A stretch of 64,000 bases of DNA from Paraburkholderia phenoliruptrix (GTDB lineage Bacteria; Pseudomonadota; Gammaproteobacteria; Burkholderiales; Burkholderiaceae), in NCBI RefSeq assembly GCF_902859825.1, contig NZ_CADIKB010000002.1, positions 1 to 64,000 of the forward strand, written 5' to 3'. Below, in pieces: positions 25,809-35,811 of this stretch; the first letter of the stretch is position 1, and the number at the start of each line of letters is the position of its first letter. The notes under the pieces were generated by a model. The model did not search any database. It was not told the origin of the DNA and saw nothing but the letters and a program-made list of their open reading frames with translations. A program made the position numbers and the translations under genes.

Positions 25809-28122
25809 CTTCACCATGCGTGCAGCCCTGTGGCAGCGCGTCCTGTTCATGTGCTTCATGTGGTGGAGCACGCATGCGTTCGGCGCCGGCCTCAGCCCGA
25901 CAAGCGGCGACCAACAACACGCGCTCGCGTTGGGCCCAATACAGGCATTCGAAGATGTCAGCGGCAAGCTGCCATTGCAGGACATTGCCGCCCTCTCTGA
26001 ACACAACCCGCACGGCTTCGTTACTCTGGACGACAAGCGCTTAAAACCGGGCTTCACTCGCTCTGTCTGGTGGCTGCGCGTGGACGCTAGCAACCGCGGC
26101 CTGACAGCCGTGCCGCTCGTTCTCGCGCTTCTCGACGCGCGCCTCGAACACGTGGACTTTTACGTGAAGCGCAGCGGTAATTGGACCCCTTCCAATTCAA
26201 GTCCGGACGATGCAGCCTCCTCGCAAGTTTTATCGCGCTATCCGCAAATGGAGTTCACGCTTGCGCCGGGTGAACAGTTGCCTGTTCTCATCCGCGTAAC
26301 GAGCGATACCGCGCTCGCGCTGGAACCCATGCTTTATTCGACGGCGGCGTTCGACGCACTCGAAAAACGCGCCGCGCTGTGGGATGGCGGATTGATCGGC
26401 GGGACTTTGGCATTGGCGTGGTGTGCGTTACTGATCGCCTACTTTTCGCGCAGCGGCTCGTTTCTCGTGCTGGCGGCCATGTGCTTCATGACCGCGCTGT
26501 TCGACGCGGCAGATCGCGGGTACACAAAAATATACTTCTGGCCGCATGCAACCGACTGGAACGCCAGAAGTGTGACGGTGTTCGGCTGCACCGCCGTTTT
26601 CCTGTTCATCGTGTTCATCCTGCGCATGGCAAGCAATGAAAAAGCGAATCTGCCGGCGCGCTACATTCTGTTGAGCTTCGCGTTGTTCGAGTGCATCGCA
26701 GCCGCGGGAGCGGCATTCGGCAATCTGTTCGTCTTCGTTCAACTCGGCATGTACGGCAACGCCGTTTTCGGCATCGTCCAGATCGGTGTGGCTGCAACGC
26801 TCGCCCGGCGCTCGACGCCGACTGCGCGCATCATGCTGCTGGCAGTGATCTTCGCGCTATTCAATTTCGCATTGCGCATGCTCGAAACACTCGGCTCATT
26901 GCCGCCGGGTCTCACCTGGTTGAAGTCCGATATTCATCCGAACCCGGTCGTCTCGGTAATTGGGCTCGCCACTCACCTGATCGTGCTGGCGGCATGGATC
27001 AACCACGTCGGCAAACAGCGCCTCGCGGCCAGAGCCGAACTTGCCGATTGGCAGAGAACCGAGCACGACCGGCTCCGCGAGCAAGTCGAGCGGCGCACAC
27101 TGGAACTCAATGAAGCGCTGCTTTACGCGGAAGAGAGAAACCAGCAAAAGATCGAAACGCTTGGCTATGTCAGTCACGACCTTCGCGCGCCGCTCGCCAC
27201 TATTTCCAGCTATGCACGGCTGCTGCTTAATGCGGCGGATTCGAAGCAAAGTACGTTGATCCACGCAATCGAGCGCAGTGTGAATTACCAGCTCGGTCTG
27301 ATCGACGAGCTGATCGGCTATGCGAAGGCCGAATTGCAACCGCTGGACATCGCGCCGACCGAAACCGACCTGCCTTCGCTGCTGGATGACATCGCCGAGT
27401 ACGCGGTAGCGCTGTGCGCGCAATTGAACAACCAGTTCCACTATCAGGCATTGACCTCGTTGCCCCGCCAGTTGACGATCGACGGCCGCCGCTTGCAACA
27501 GGTACTGCTGAATCTCTTATCCAATGCCTCGAAGTTCACGCGCGACGGCACCGTCATGATGACAGTCAGAGCGCGCCGACGTGGCCGGCACTGGCACATG
27601 GGCTTCGAGGTCGCGGATACCGGCATCGGTATCGAACTCGAAGAGCAGTCCAAACTGTTCACCGCCTTTCGCCAGATACAGAGCGTGAACGGCAGCACAG
27701 GGCTTGGCCTTTATATCGCACAGCGCATTGTCAACACCATGGGCGGCGAGTTGCGCGTGGCGAGCGCACCGCGTGATGGAACGTCATTCTCGTTTGAACT
27801 CGTCGTTGCCATTGCCGACGATTGGGAGGCTTCGCCGCTGAACGTCGTACCGTATTCATCGAGCGGAGCTGCATCGCCGCGGCTTCACATCGGGCGGCGG
27901 CGTGCCGACGCCGTTCCTCCTGATAGCGATCGCCGGCAATTGGCCGTGCTCGCAAAAGACGGGCGCCTTACTGACATCGAACAATGGATCGGGAACATGC
28001 TCGTGCTTCACCCGTCATGCGCGGCGTTTCTCACTGCAGTTCGTCATTGCGTGGAAGCGCTGGACTTCGCAGGTGTCGAAGCGCTCGCCCTCACACCGCA
28101 CGACACCACCAACGTCTCATGA
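25798..28122 (+). CDS. 7TMR-DISM sensor histidine kinase
   Basis: 774-residue inner-membrane kinase. Order: signal peptide (about 1-35), periplasmic 7TMR-DISMED2 sensing domain (about 45-185), seven-helix 7TMR-DISM membrane domain (about 195-405), a short coiled coil (REQVERRTLELNEALLYAEER), HisKA with His about 460 in YVSHDLRAPL, and HATPase_c with NLLSNASKF and GLGLYIAQRIV. A C-terminal extension of about 100 residues (690-774) has no recognised domain. DISM sensors are thought to bind carbohydrates or similar ligands. ATG 25816 is an alternative start. It overlaps the REC-AraC gene, and the TonB receptor follows after 10 nt, suggesting one transcript. Confidence 0.88.
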   Translation: MQTDFTMRAALWQRVLFMCFMWWSTHAFGAGLSPTSGDQQHALALGPIQAFEDVSGKLPLQDIAALSEHNPHGFVTLDDKRLKPGFTRSVWWLRVDASNRGLTAVPLVLALLDARLEHVDFYVKRSGNWTPSNSSPDDAASSQVLSRYPQMEFTLAPGEQLPVLIRVTSDTALALEPMLYSTAAFDALEKRAALWDGGLIGGTLALAWCALLIAYFSRSGSFLVLAAMCFMTALFDAADRGYTKIYFWPHATDWNARSVTVFGCTAVFLFIVFILRMASNEKANLPARYILLSFALFECIAAAGAAFGNLFVFVQLGMYGNAVFGIVQIGVAATLARRSTPTARIMLLAVIFALFNFALRMLETLGSLPPGLTWLKSDIHPNPVVSVIGLATHLIVLAAWINHVGKQRLAARAELADWQRTEHDRLREQVERRTLELNEALLYAEERNQQKIETLGYVSHDLRAPLATISSYARLLLNAADSKQSTLIHAIERSVNYQLGLIDELIGYAKAELQPLDIAPTETDLPSLLDDIAEYAVALCAQLNNQFHYQALTSLPRQLTIDGRRLQQVLLNLLSNASKFTRDGTVMMTVRARRRGRHWHMGFEVADTGIGIELEEQSKLFTAFRQIQSVNGSTGLGLYIAQRIVNTMGGELRVASAPRDGTSFSFELVVAIADDWEASPLNVVPYSSSGAASPRLHIGRRRADAVPPDSDRRQLAVLAKDGRLTDIEQWIGNMLVLHPSCAAFLTAVRHCVEALDFAGVEALALTPHDTTNVS

Positions 28123-28132
28123 AAGCGAGCAC

Positions 28133-30403
28133 ATGGCCTTATTGCGTTTAAACAATGAACACCCGCGCCCGCAGAACCCTGGGCAATTGATGACAGGTGG
28201 AATGTTCCGGGCAAGGCGCGCGGGCCGCCATGCCATCATGACCGCGATGAAGGGCATGGTGCTCGCCGCGGCCGCCGGCCATGCGCACGCACAGGCGACG
28301 CAATCGGCACAAGACGCGACCGCGCAAATTGACGCGACGCCCGGCATCTCGCTGCCTGCGATCACGGTGAAAGACCCGCGCAATGAGTCGTCGGTCGGAC
28401 TCGTCGGCAAACGTAGCCGAACCGGCACCAAAACAGACACGCCGATCGCTGAGATTCCTCAAACGATCAACGTCGTCACCGCGGAGCAGATCGAGATGAC
28501 GGGCGCGACCGACATCAACCAGGCGCTGCGCTACATACCTGGCTTCTCGTCCTTCGGGTCGGATGCGCGCACGGACTGGTATGCGGCACTGCGCGGCTTC
28601 ACGCCGACGTTGTTCGTCGACGGATTGCAGACGCCGAATACCGCGGCCCTCGCCGCCTGGCGCGTCGACCCTTATATGATCGACAGTGCCACCGTGCTGC
28701 GCGGGCCGACCTCGGTACTGTACGGCGCCGGCGACCCGGGCGCGATGGTCGACGTGCAGACGGCGCAAGCCGACGGCACGCGCGTGCGCGAAATCGGCGT
28801 GCAACTCGGCAACTACGCGCGCAAGCAAACGATGATCGATCTCGGCGACACGCTCGACGCCGACGGCAAATACGCCTATCGCTTTCTCGGCGTGGCGCGC
28901 GACGGCAACGCACTGACCGGGCCGAACATGGACCAGCGTGTGGCGCTCGCGCCGTCGTTTCGCTGGCGGCCGAACGCAAGCACCTCGCTGACACTCACCG
29001 CGACGTACCTGCAAGACCGCGGCGACATTTCATATAACTTCTTGCCGGCGCAGGGCACCGTCTTGCCGAATCCGAACGGCCCATTGTCACCGGACGTCTA
29101 TATGGGCGATCCGGCGTTCAATCACTATCAGAAGAAGCAGCAGTCGGTCGGCTACCAGTTTTCTCATGACCTGGATTCGATCTGGACGCTGCATCAGAAC
29201 CTGCGCTGGATGCATCTTTCCGGCGACGACGGGTCGGTCTTCGGCGCTGGGTTTGCACCGCACAGCATGACCGACATGACGCGCTATGCAGGCTTGTTCC
29301 AGATGAACTACAGCCGTTTCGACGTGGACAACCACGCGCAAGCGCGCTTCGGCACAGGGCCACTGGAGCACACGCTGCTGCTCGGCTTTCAGTACAACAG
29401 GCAGACGACGACCGAAAGCGTGTGGCTCGCCCAGGCGCCGTACCTCGATCTTTACAACCCGGTCTATACGCCGGTTAGCACCGCAATCTTTTCGGGCCGC
29501 ACGTCGTTCGGCCACACCGACACCTATACGGCGATGAACACATTCGCCACCTACGCGCAGGATCAGATCAAGGCGGGGCGATGGACCATGACGCTCGGCG
29601 GCCGCGAGGATTGGGTCGACATGCACGAGGACAACCGTCAGACCGGCACGCGGATCAAACAGACCAACAGCGCGTTCTCGGGCCGGGTCGGGCTCACCTA
29701 TCAGGGCGACTATGGGCTATCGCCCTACGTCAGCTATTCGACTTCGTTCAATCCGGTCATCGGCGTCAACATGAACGGGGGCGGTCTGCCCAAACCGACG
29801 CGCGGCCGCCAGATCGAGGCCGGTGTGCGCTGGCAGCCTGCTGCCAGGAATGTGCTGCTGAGCGCCGCCGTCTACGAGATCCATCAGACGAACGTCGTCA
29901 CGCCGGCCCCGGCGAATCTGGATCCGACCGGCACCTCGTTCGTGCAGACGGGCGAGGTGCGTTCGCGCGGCGTCGAGCTGAACGCTGTGGGCAATATAAC
30001 GCGCGATCTGTCCATCATCGCGTCGTACGTCTATCAGGACGTGAAGAACATCAAGGCCAACGACGCGTCGCTAAACCATTGGCCGGTCGACGTTCCGCGT
30101 CCGCGTCAGATGGCGTCGCTGTGGACCGACTGGACATGGCATACGGGCGCGTTAGCGGGCTTCGGCATGGGCGCGGGCATCCGCTATCAGAGCGCGCTGG
30201 CCGGCGCGCCCGACAACTCGCTGAGAATCGCGAGCTACACGGTGTACGACGCCGCGCTGCACTACGACACCCGCAACTGGCGTCTCGCACTGAACGCGGC
30301 GAACCTGTTCGACCGTCGCTATGTGAGCGGCTGCCAATCGTACGCTGTCTGTGTGTTCGGCAACGAGCGCACTGTGCTGGCCAGCGCCAGATACAACTGG
30401 TGA
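28133..30403 (+). CDS. TonB-dependent outer-membrane receptor (siderophore type)
   Basis: 756-residue receptor. A long N-terminal leader precedes the hydrophobic signal core (MTAMKGMVLAAAAGHAHA, about residues 38-55). Then come a likely TonB box (ISLPAITVKD, about 75-84), a plug domain (AEIPQTINVVTAEQIEMTGATDINQALRYIPG to RGPTSVLYGAGDPGAMVD, about 105-215) and a 22-strand barrel ending in ASARYNW with the C-terminal aromatic. No N-terminal STN signalling domain was seen, so it probably transports without FecI/FecR-type signalling. ATG 28133 follows the kinase gene by 10 nt; ATG 28190 is possible. The ligand, probably a ferric siderophore, is unknown. Confidence 0.87.
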   Translation: MALLRLNNEHPRPQNPGQLMTGGMFRARRAGRHAIMTAMKGMVLAAAAGHAHAQATQSAQDATAQIDATPGISLPAITVKDPRNESSVGLVGKRSRTGTKTDTPIAEIPQTINVVTAEQIEMTGATDINQALRYIPGFSSFGSDARTDWYAALRGFTPTLFVDGLQTPNTAALAAWRVDPYMIDSATVLRGPTSVLYGAGDPGAMVDVQTAQADGTRVREIGVQLGNYARKQTMIDLGDTLDADGKYAYRFLGVARDGNALTGPNMDQRVALAPSFRWRPNASTSLTLTATYLQDRGDISYNFLPAQGTVLPNPNGPLSPDVYMGDPAFNHYQKKQQSVGYQFSHDLDSIWTLHQNLRWMHLSGDDGSVFGAGFAPHSMTDMTRYAGLFQMNYSRFDVDNHAQARFGTGPLEHTLLLGFQYNRQTTTESVWLAQAPYLDLYNPVYTPVSTAIFSGRTSFGHTDTYTAMNTFATYAQDQIKAGRWTMTLGGREDWVDMHEDNRQTGTRIKQTNSAFSGRVGLTYQGDYGLSPYVSYSTSFNPVIGVNMNGGGLPKPTRGRQIEAGVRWQPAARNVLLSAAVYEIHQTNVVTPAPANLDPTGTSFVQTGEVRSRGVELNAVGNITRDLSIIASYVYQDVKNIKANDASLNHWPVDVPRPRQMASLWTDWTWHTGALAGFGMGAGIRYQSALAGAPDNSLRIASYTVYDAALHYDTRNWRLALNAANLFDRRYVSGCQSYAVCVFGNERTVLASARYNW

Positions 30404-30478
30404 GGACGCCATGCGAGCTGCCGGCAGTCCCGGCACTCTTTTGGCGGATGTGCTGCAACACCTGACGCAGCGGCCGCG

Positions 30479-33400
30479 TCACATCCGCGCAACGCTGGCC
30501 GGGCTCGCCTCGACACTCGGGGTTCGCGCCGCGCCTTGCCTGCCGCCGCGGATCGCATGCGCCGCGGGTTCCGGGCGATGAAAGAAATACCCCTGGAACT
30601 TGGACACGCCGAGCCGGCGCAGAAACTGCAACGTCGCGTGATTTTCGATACCCTCGGCCACGAGGTCGATCGCCATGTCGGCGGAAATGGAGACTGCCGC
30701 CTTCACCAGTGCCTGGCTGATCGGACCGGAGACGATGTCGGACGTCACCGAGCGATCGATCTTGATGCCGTCCACCGCGATCCGCTTGAGCACATCGAAC
30801 GAGTTGTAGCCGGTGCCGAAATCGTCGAGATAAATTCGCACACCGTATGATCTGACCATGGCAACGAAGGCCAGCTCCTCTTCCGTCCAGTTGATTTCCT
30901 CGAGTTCGGTAATCTCGATCCACAGCATCGCCGCCACGTCGAGATTATCGGACAGCCGCTCGATTAGCCAGTTGCGAAACAGCGGATCCGCAATCGACCG
31001 CGCGCCGAGATTGACCGACAGATACGGGCATGGCGTGCCCCGATGCTTGACGCGCAGGCCATACAGCAATGGCAGCGCCTGATTGAAGATCATCTGGTCG
31101 ATCCTCGTCATCAGATCGAAACGCTTGGCGGCCGACAAAAACATATGAGGACCGACGGGTTCGCCGGACGAATCCACGAACCGCGCCAATGCCTCATAAC
31201 CGAATATCTCGCCGTCCGCCGATACGATCTTCTGCAAAAACAGCTTGAAATAGCCGTTCTCGAGGCCCTCCTGGATGCGGTACGACCATCCGGTCGTCAG
31301 GCGCGCGTCGACAATGGATGCCGCGTCGGGCCGATAAACGCAGACGCGATCGCGGCCCTCGCGTTTCGCGGCGCGGCAGGCGGCGTCGGCCCATGCCAGA
31401 CACGCTGCGGCGCTCGCGGTTCCTGCAAGCACACTCGCCAGGCCGACACTCGCTCCGGGCACAAAGAGCCGCCCGTCGTGGACAAACCGATAGGCGTTCA
31501 ACGCAGTGACGATGCGGTTCGCGACGGCGAGCGCCTGCTCTTCGTCGACGTCATGCAACAGCAGCACGAACTCGTCGCCGCCGAGCCGGCTCACCGTATC
31601 CGCCAAGCGCGCATGCTGGCGCAGCAAATGGGCAACTTCGGCGAGCAGCCGGTCGCCCGCGTCATGGCCGCATGCGTCGTTGACAACCTTGAACCGGTCG
31701 AGATCGACATATAGCAGACAAAGTGTCTCGTCGTGCCGGCCCGCGCCGCCGACGGCCTGTTCGAGCCGCCGCATGAAGCCGCGTCGATTGAGCAGTCCCG
31801 TGAGTTCCTCCTGCATGGCTTGGGTGGCCAGCGCTTCAGTCAACGCATGCACCTTTTCGGCGTCCTGCAGCACGGTGACGGTGCCGAGAATCTTGCCGTC
31901 CATCGCATGAAGCGGAGAACAGGAGATGGTCACGACGCGTCTTTGCCGACCGCGGGCCTGCAGGCCGACAAAATCGTCGATGCGCACCGGTTCGCCCGAC
32001 GCGAGCACCGATACCGCCGGGCACGGCAGCGCCCTGGCGGTGCCGATTTCAAGCAGCCGCAGAACCGATGCGATCGGCTTATCCACGATGTCCGCGATCT
32101 CCATGCCCATGAGCTTCGCGGCCGCCACATTACACAGCGTCACCGCGCCGTTCAGATCGGTGCGGATCACGCCTTCCGCGAGCGAGGTCAGCGTCACCTG
32201 CGCGAGTTCCTGCGCTTCGTACAGCGCGGCGTCGCGCTGCACGCGCTCGGTGATGTCCTCGACCATTAAAAATGCTTCGGATGGCTGATCTTCGGCGTCG
32301 TAGGCCGTGACGACGAGATGGCTGCGCACCTGAATCACGACGCCGTCGCCGCGCGTGTAGCGCTTCTCGATCACCGCGCGCCCGTTACCCGACTTGACGC
32401 GATCGGGCATCGCCGATAAAGGCCGGGTCGGGTCGTCGTGCACCGTGATCTGCCGGAACGACCTGCCGATCAGGTCGGCCTTCTCATAGCGCAGCAGCTC
32501 GCACATTGCATTGTTAGCGTCGACGATCACGCCCTCGCCCACCACGATCGCGAATCCGACCGGCGTGTTCTCGAACGATGCGCGGAAGAAGCGCTGCGAA
32601 TCTTCGAGTGCGGCTTGCGTGTCCTTGAGCGACGTGATGTCGTGCGCCTCCGCGAAGATGCGCACCACCTCGCCGCTCTCGCCGCGTAGCGGCCACATCG
32701 ACATGTCGGTGCTCATGATGCGTCCATCGGCGGCACGCTGGCCGATCTCGAACTGAACATACTCGCCGCAGGCCGCGCGACGCACGCCGTCCCTGACGCG
32801 CGCGCGGTCGCTGTCGTCGAGCCACCAATGACCTTCCCACAGGTACAGCGAGCGTGTTTCTCCGGCGCTCAGGCCCGTGAATGCGTGGGCCACCGGATTG
32901 ACGGCGACATGCCTGCCGTCGGGGTCGAGCACGGCAATGAAGCGCCGCGTCGTCTCGAAGATGCCGCGGAATCTCGCCTCGCTCTCGCGCAGCGCCTGAT
33001 CGGCGCGCTTGCGCGTGTCGATATCCATCAGCGTGCCGATGATGCGCAGCGGCTTTCCGGCGTCGTTCCAACGGACCACCTTGCCGCGGTCGCTGACCCA
33101 TTTGTAATGCCCGTCGGCGTGCCGCACGCGCAGCTCGCAATCGTAGTGTTCGGAGCGGCGCTCGAAGTGAGCTGTCTGCGCGCGCTGATAGGCCTCGACG
33201 TCATCGGGATGCAGACGGGCGAGCCAGTCCGCGGCCTGCGTGAAATTGGCGTGCGAGGCGCCGAGAATTTCGAGCATGCGGTCCGAATAGAACACGCTGT
33301 CCAATTCGATATCCCAGTCCCACAGGCCGATCTGGGCGTTCTCGATGGCGAGCGTCGCGCGCGTTTCGGACACGGCGAGCGCGTCGCGGGTTTCCAGCAG

Positions 33401-33931
33401 CTCCGTCACGTCCTGGACGACCGACACCGCCGACACGTCCGCGGCATCTGGCGCGCCCTCGAGCAGCGATACATGGACGCGCAGGTCGAGCGGCTTGCCG
33501 TCGCTTCGCAGATGGCGCCTCACGAGACTGAGACGCCCGCCCAGCTCGCGGGCCGTCAGCCGGATCTGCTCGAAACCGCCGTGCGGATCGTCGCCGGCCG
33601 TCAGATGCCCGGCCTCGGTGCCGATGAGTTCATCGCGGGCCGCGCCGACGATCCGGCAATACGCCTCGTTGACGCCGAGCAGACGCGCGCCGGGCGTACC
33701 GTCGTGGATCGCGAGCCCGAGCGGCGCATGCTCGAAAGCCGCGCGGAAAATGCGCTCCGAACGGTTCAACGCCTCGACGGCCTGATGGAGCTGCGCCTCG
33801 AGTTCCAGCTCGGTCTCAAGCCGCCTGATGTCTTCAAGACCCGACCCGTCCGCCGCCGGCTCGCGCGCCAAGGCGCGCGACGCATCATCGCGCCTGCGCC
33901 TCCATGCCTGAAATACCGTGCGAAGCTTCAT
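30479..33931 (-). CDS. PAS-GGDEF-EAL c-di-GMP turnover enzyme
   Basis: 1150-residue cytoplasmic protein with five PAS-like segments (about residues 50-170, 185-305, 315-430, 440-560, 570-690), a GGDEF domain (about 710-880) and an EAL domain (about 890-1130). The cyclase site is intact (RLGGDEF near residue 786). The phosphodiesterase residues are also present: YEALARF, EITELEE, LDDFGTGYNS, GIKIDRS, VAEGIE and FQGYFF. Both activities are therefore possible, with the balance set by the PAS sensors. It converges with the TonB-receptor gene. Length and domain count are at the high end for the family. Confidence 0.92.
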   Translation of the reverse strand: MKLRTVFQAWRRRRDDASRALAREPAADGSGLEDIRRLETELELEAQLHQAVEALNRSERIFRAAFEHAPLGLAIHDGTPGARLLGVNEAYCRIVGAARDELIGTEAGHLTAGDDPHGGFEQIRLTARELGGRLSLVRRHLRSDGKPLDLRVHVSLLEGAPDAADVSAVSVVQDVTELLETRDALAVSETRATLAIENAQIGLWDWDIELDSVFYSDRMLEILGASHANFTQAADWLARLHPDDVEAYQRAQTAHFERRSEHYDCELRVRHADGHYKWVSDRGKVVRWNDAGKPLRIIGTLMDIDTRKRADQALRESEARFRGIFETTRRFIAVLDPDGRHVAVNPVAHAFTGLSAGETRSLYLWEGHWWLDDSDRARVRDGVRRAACGEYVQFEIGQRAADGRIMSTDMSMWPLRGESGEVVRIFAEAHDITSLKDTQAALEDSQRFFRASFENTPVGFAIVVGEGVIVDANNAMCELLRYEKADLIGRSFRQITVHDDPTRPLSAMPDRVKSGNGRAVIEKRYTRGDGVVIQVRSHLVVTAYDAEDQPSEAFLMVEDITERVQRDAALYEAQELAQVTLTSLAEGVIRTDLNGAVTLCNVAAAKLMGMEIADIVDKPIASVLRLLEIGTARALPCPAVSVLASGEPVRIDDFVGLQARGRQRRVVTISCSPLHAMDGKILGTVTVLQDAEKVHALTEALATQAMQEELTGLLNRRGFMRRLEQAVGGAGRHDETLCLLYVDLDRFKVVNDACGHDAGDRLLAEVAHLLRQHARLADTVSRLGGDEFVLLLHDVDEEQALAVANRIVTALNAYRFVHDGRLFVPGASVGLASVLAGTASAAACLAWADAACRAAKREGRDRVCVYRPDAASIVDARLTTGWSYRIQEGLENGYFKLFLQKIVSADGEIFGYEALARFVDSSGEPVGPHMFLSAAKRFDLMTRIDQMIFNQALPLLYGLRVKHRGTPCPYLSVNLGARSIADPLFRNWLIERLSDNLDVAAMLWIEITELEEINWTEEELAFVAMVRSYGVRIYLDDFGTGYNSFDVLKRIAVDGIKIDRSVTSDIVSGPISQALVKAAVSISADMAIDLVAEGIENHATLQFLRRLGVSKFQGYFFHRPEPAAHAIRGGRQGAARTPSVEASPASVARM

Positions 33932-34358
33932 GATGACATGTCGATGGTTGCGGACGGGCTCCCGGTCATGCGCTTTCCCCTATTCGTACTCATGGTTCAT
34001 TTCCTTGTTCTGCCCGCCCGCGAGGTAGCGCATTTCCTCGGGGCGCGCCGGCACGCGGCAATCCAGCCATTCAACCTGTGTTAACGGCACGGTTGCGCCA
34101 AAGTCTTACATTCCGTCGACAACAAATGCCGTCAGGTTTTCCTGAATTTGCCGTGAGGAATCGTGCCGCCCTTTGCCCACACGCCCGAGCAGCGGCGCGT
34201 GGCCGAACATGCGTTCAGGCTTTCCTTACCCGATTCTGATCGCGCTTACCGTGCCGGGCTTGCGTCCGTTCACGACATCTCTCATAGTCTGCGTCTTGCG
34301 CGTTTTCGGGCGGCCCGACTGTGCGCCGATCCCTCATGACACGACCGGACTGTTGACA
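33932..34358. other. Divergent intergenic region between two c-di-GMP genes
   Basis: About 430 bases between divergently oriented cyclase genes. It must carry promoters in both directions. No convincing sigma-factor hexamers, palindromes or RNA elements were recognised by eye, and a TTG-initiated extension of the right-hand frame (from 34173) has no domain similarity. Confidence 0.4.
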
Positions 34359-35777
34359 ATGGCGGCGGAACAAAGCTTGGCGACTGAACTCATCGATGCG
34401 CGAACGGATTCGCCGCACGCGCAGGCTTCGAGCCGACGCGCGCGTGTGCTTCCCGGCGCGGTTGCGCTGATGTCGGTAGTGGTCTTTCTGGCCGCCGTGC
34501 CGTTCGCGAAGATACCGCTCGCCCAGGTGCCGGCCTTTATCCCGGTGTATGAGTCCGCGCTCGTCCTCAACGATCTGATTACCGCCGTGCTGCTGTTCGG
34601 CCAGTCGGTCATCGCCCGTTCGCGGGCGCTCGCCGCGTTGGCGAGCGGCTATCTGTACACGTCGGCGATGGCGCTTCTTCATATGCTGAGCTTTCCCGGC
34701 CTGTTTTCGCCGACGGGGCTTCTGAACGCGGGACCGCAAAGCACGGCCTGGATCTACATGTTCTGGCACGCCGGCTTTCCGATCTTCGTGATCGCCTATG
34801 CGTTGCTGAAGGACAGCAAAGAGGCGCGCATGACAGGCAAGTCCGTCGCGGCAAGCACGCTGGCGCTGACAGTGGGCGCCGTGCTCGGTCTGGCGGCGGC
34901 CATGGTCGCGCTGGCGACGGCGGGCGAATCGCTGCTGCCCCACATCATGCAGAACCACCACTACGCGCCGGCAATGCAGTGGGTCGCGGGATCGACGTGG
35001 GGCCTCTGTCTTCTCGCGCTGGTGGTGCTGTATCGGCAAAAGTCGCGCTCGACCATCGACCTATGGCTCATGGTCGTGCTATGCGCGTGGATCTGCGACG
35101 TCGCGCTCAGTGCCGTGTTCAACGAGGGCCGTTATGACCTCGGCTTCTATGTCGGGCGAATCTACGGCATGTGCGCGACGAGCTTTGTTCTGCTGTTGCT
35201 GCTAGTCGAGAACACCTTTCTTCATTCGCGCCTTGCGGCGGCACTCGACGAACTGAAGCGGCTCGCCACGACGGACCCGCTGACGGGCGTCGCCAACCGC
35301 CGCGCATTCGAAGCCGCATTGACGGCGCACTGGCAACGGGCGTTGCACGACGGGTCCACACTGTCGTTGCTGATGATCGACATCGACTTCTTCAAGCTCT
35401 TCAACGACCGCTATGGTCATGTGGAAGGCGACCGCTGCCTCGTGCTCGTCGCCGAATGTCTCGCTCGAGCCGTGCGGCGCGGCAGCGATCTGGTGGCGCG
35501 CTATGGCGGCGAAGAGTTCGTGGTGCTGTTGCCGGACACAAATGCCGCGTCGGCGGCGCACGTCGCGCGGCGGATGTGCGACGCCGTGGCGGCACTCTGC
35601 ATTCCTAACGAAGGCTCACCGTCCTTTCGCAAGATCACCATCAGTGTCGGCGTCGCGAGCCGTGTTATCGATGCCGGCGCCGAGACCACGGTGCTCACGC
35701 GTGCCGCCGATCACGCGCTCTATCTCGCGAAAGCCGCGGGGCGCGGCCGCGTCGAACAGGCCGCCCATGCAGAGTGA
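34359..35777 (+). CDS. Membrane diguanylate cyclase (MASE4-like + GGDEF)
   Basis: 472-residue protein. The N-terminal region (about residues 30-290) has eight or so membrane segments of the MASE4-like sensory type. The C-terminal GGDEF domain (about 305-465) has an active-site RYGGEEF near residue 384. The substrate-binding motifs DPLTGVANRRAFE and DIDFFKLFNDRYGH are intact, so it should make c-di-GMP. No RxxD inhibitory site is evident at the usual position five residues before GGEEF. ATG 34359 is chosen because the upstream extension lacks domain similarity. Confidence 0.9.
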   Translation: MAAEQSLATELIDARTDSPHAQASSRRARVLPGAVALMSVVVFLAAVPFAKIPLAQVPAFIPVYESALVLNDLITAVLLFGQSVIARSRALAALASGYLYTSAMALLHMLSFPGLFSPTGLLNAGPQSTAWIYMFWHAGFPIFVIAYALLKDSKEARMTGKSVAASTLALTVGAVLGLAAAMVALATAGESLLPHIMQNHHYAPAMQWVAGSTWGLCLLALVVLYRQKSRSTIDLWLMVVLCAWICDVALSAVFNEGRYDLGFYVGRIYGMCATSFVLLLLLVENTFLHSRLAAALDELKRLATTDPLTGVANRRAFEAALTAHWQRALHDGSTLSLLMIDIDFFKLFNDRYGHVEGDRCLVLVAECLARAVRRGSDLVARYGGEEFVVLLPDTNAASAAHVARRMCDAVAALCIPNEGSPSFRKITISVGVASRVIDAGAETTVLTRAADHALYLAKAAGRGRVEQAAHAE

Positions 35778-35811
35778 CAGCAAGACGCATGACAGGAGAC
35801 GCCCGCGGGCG

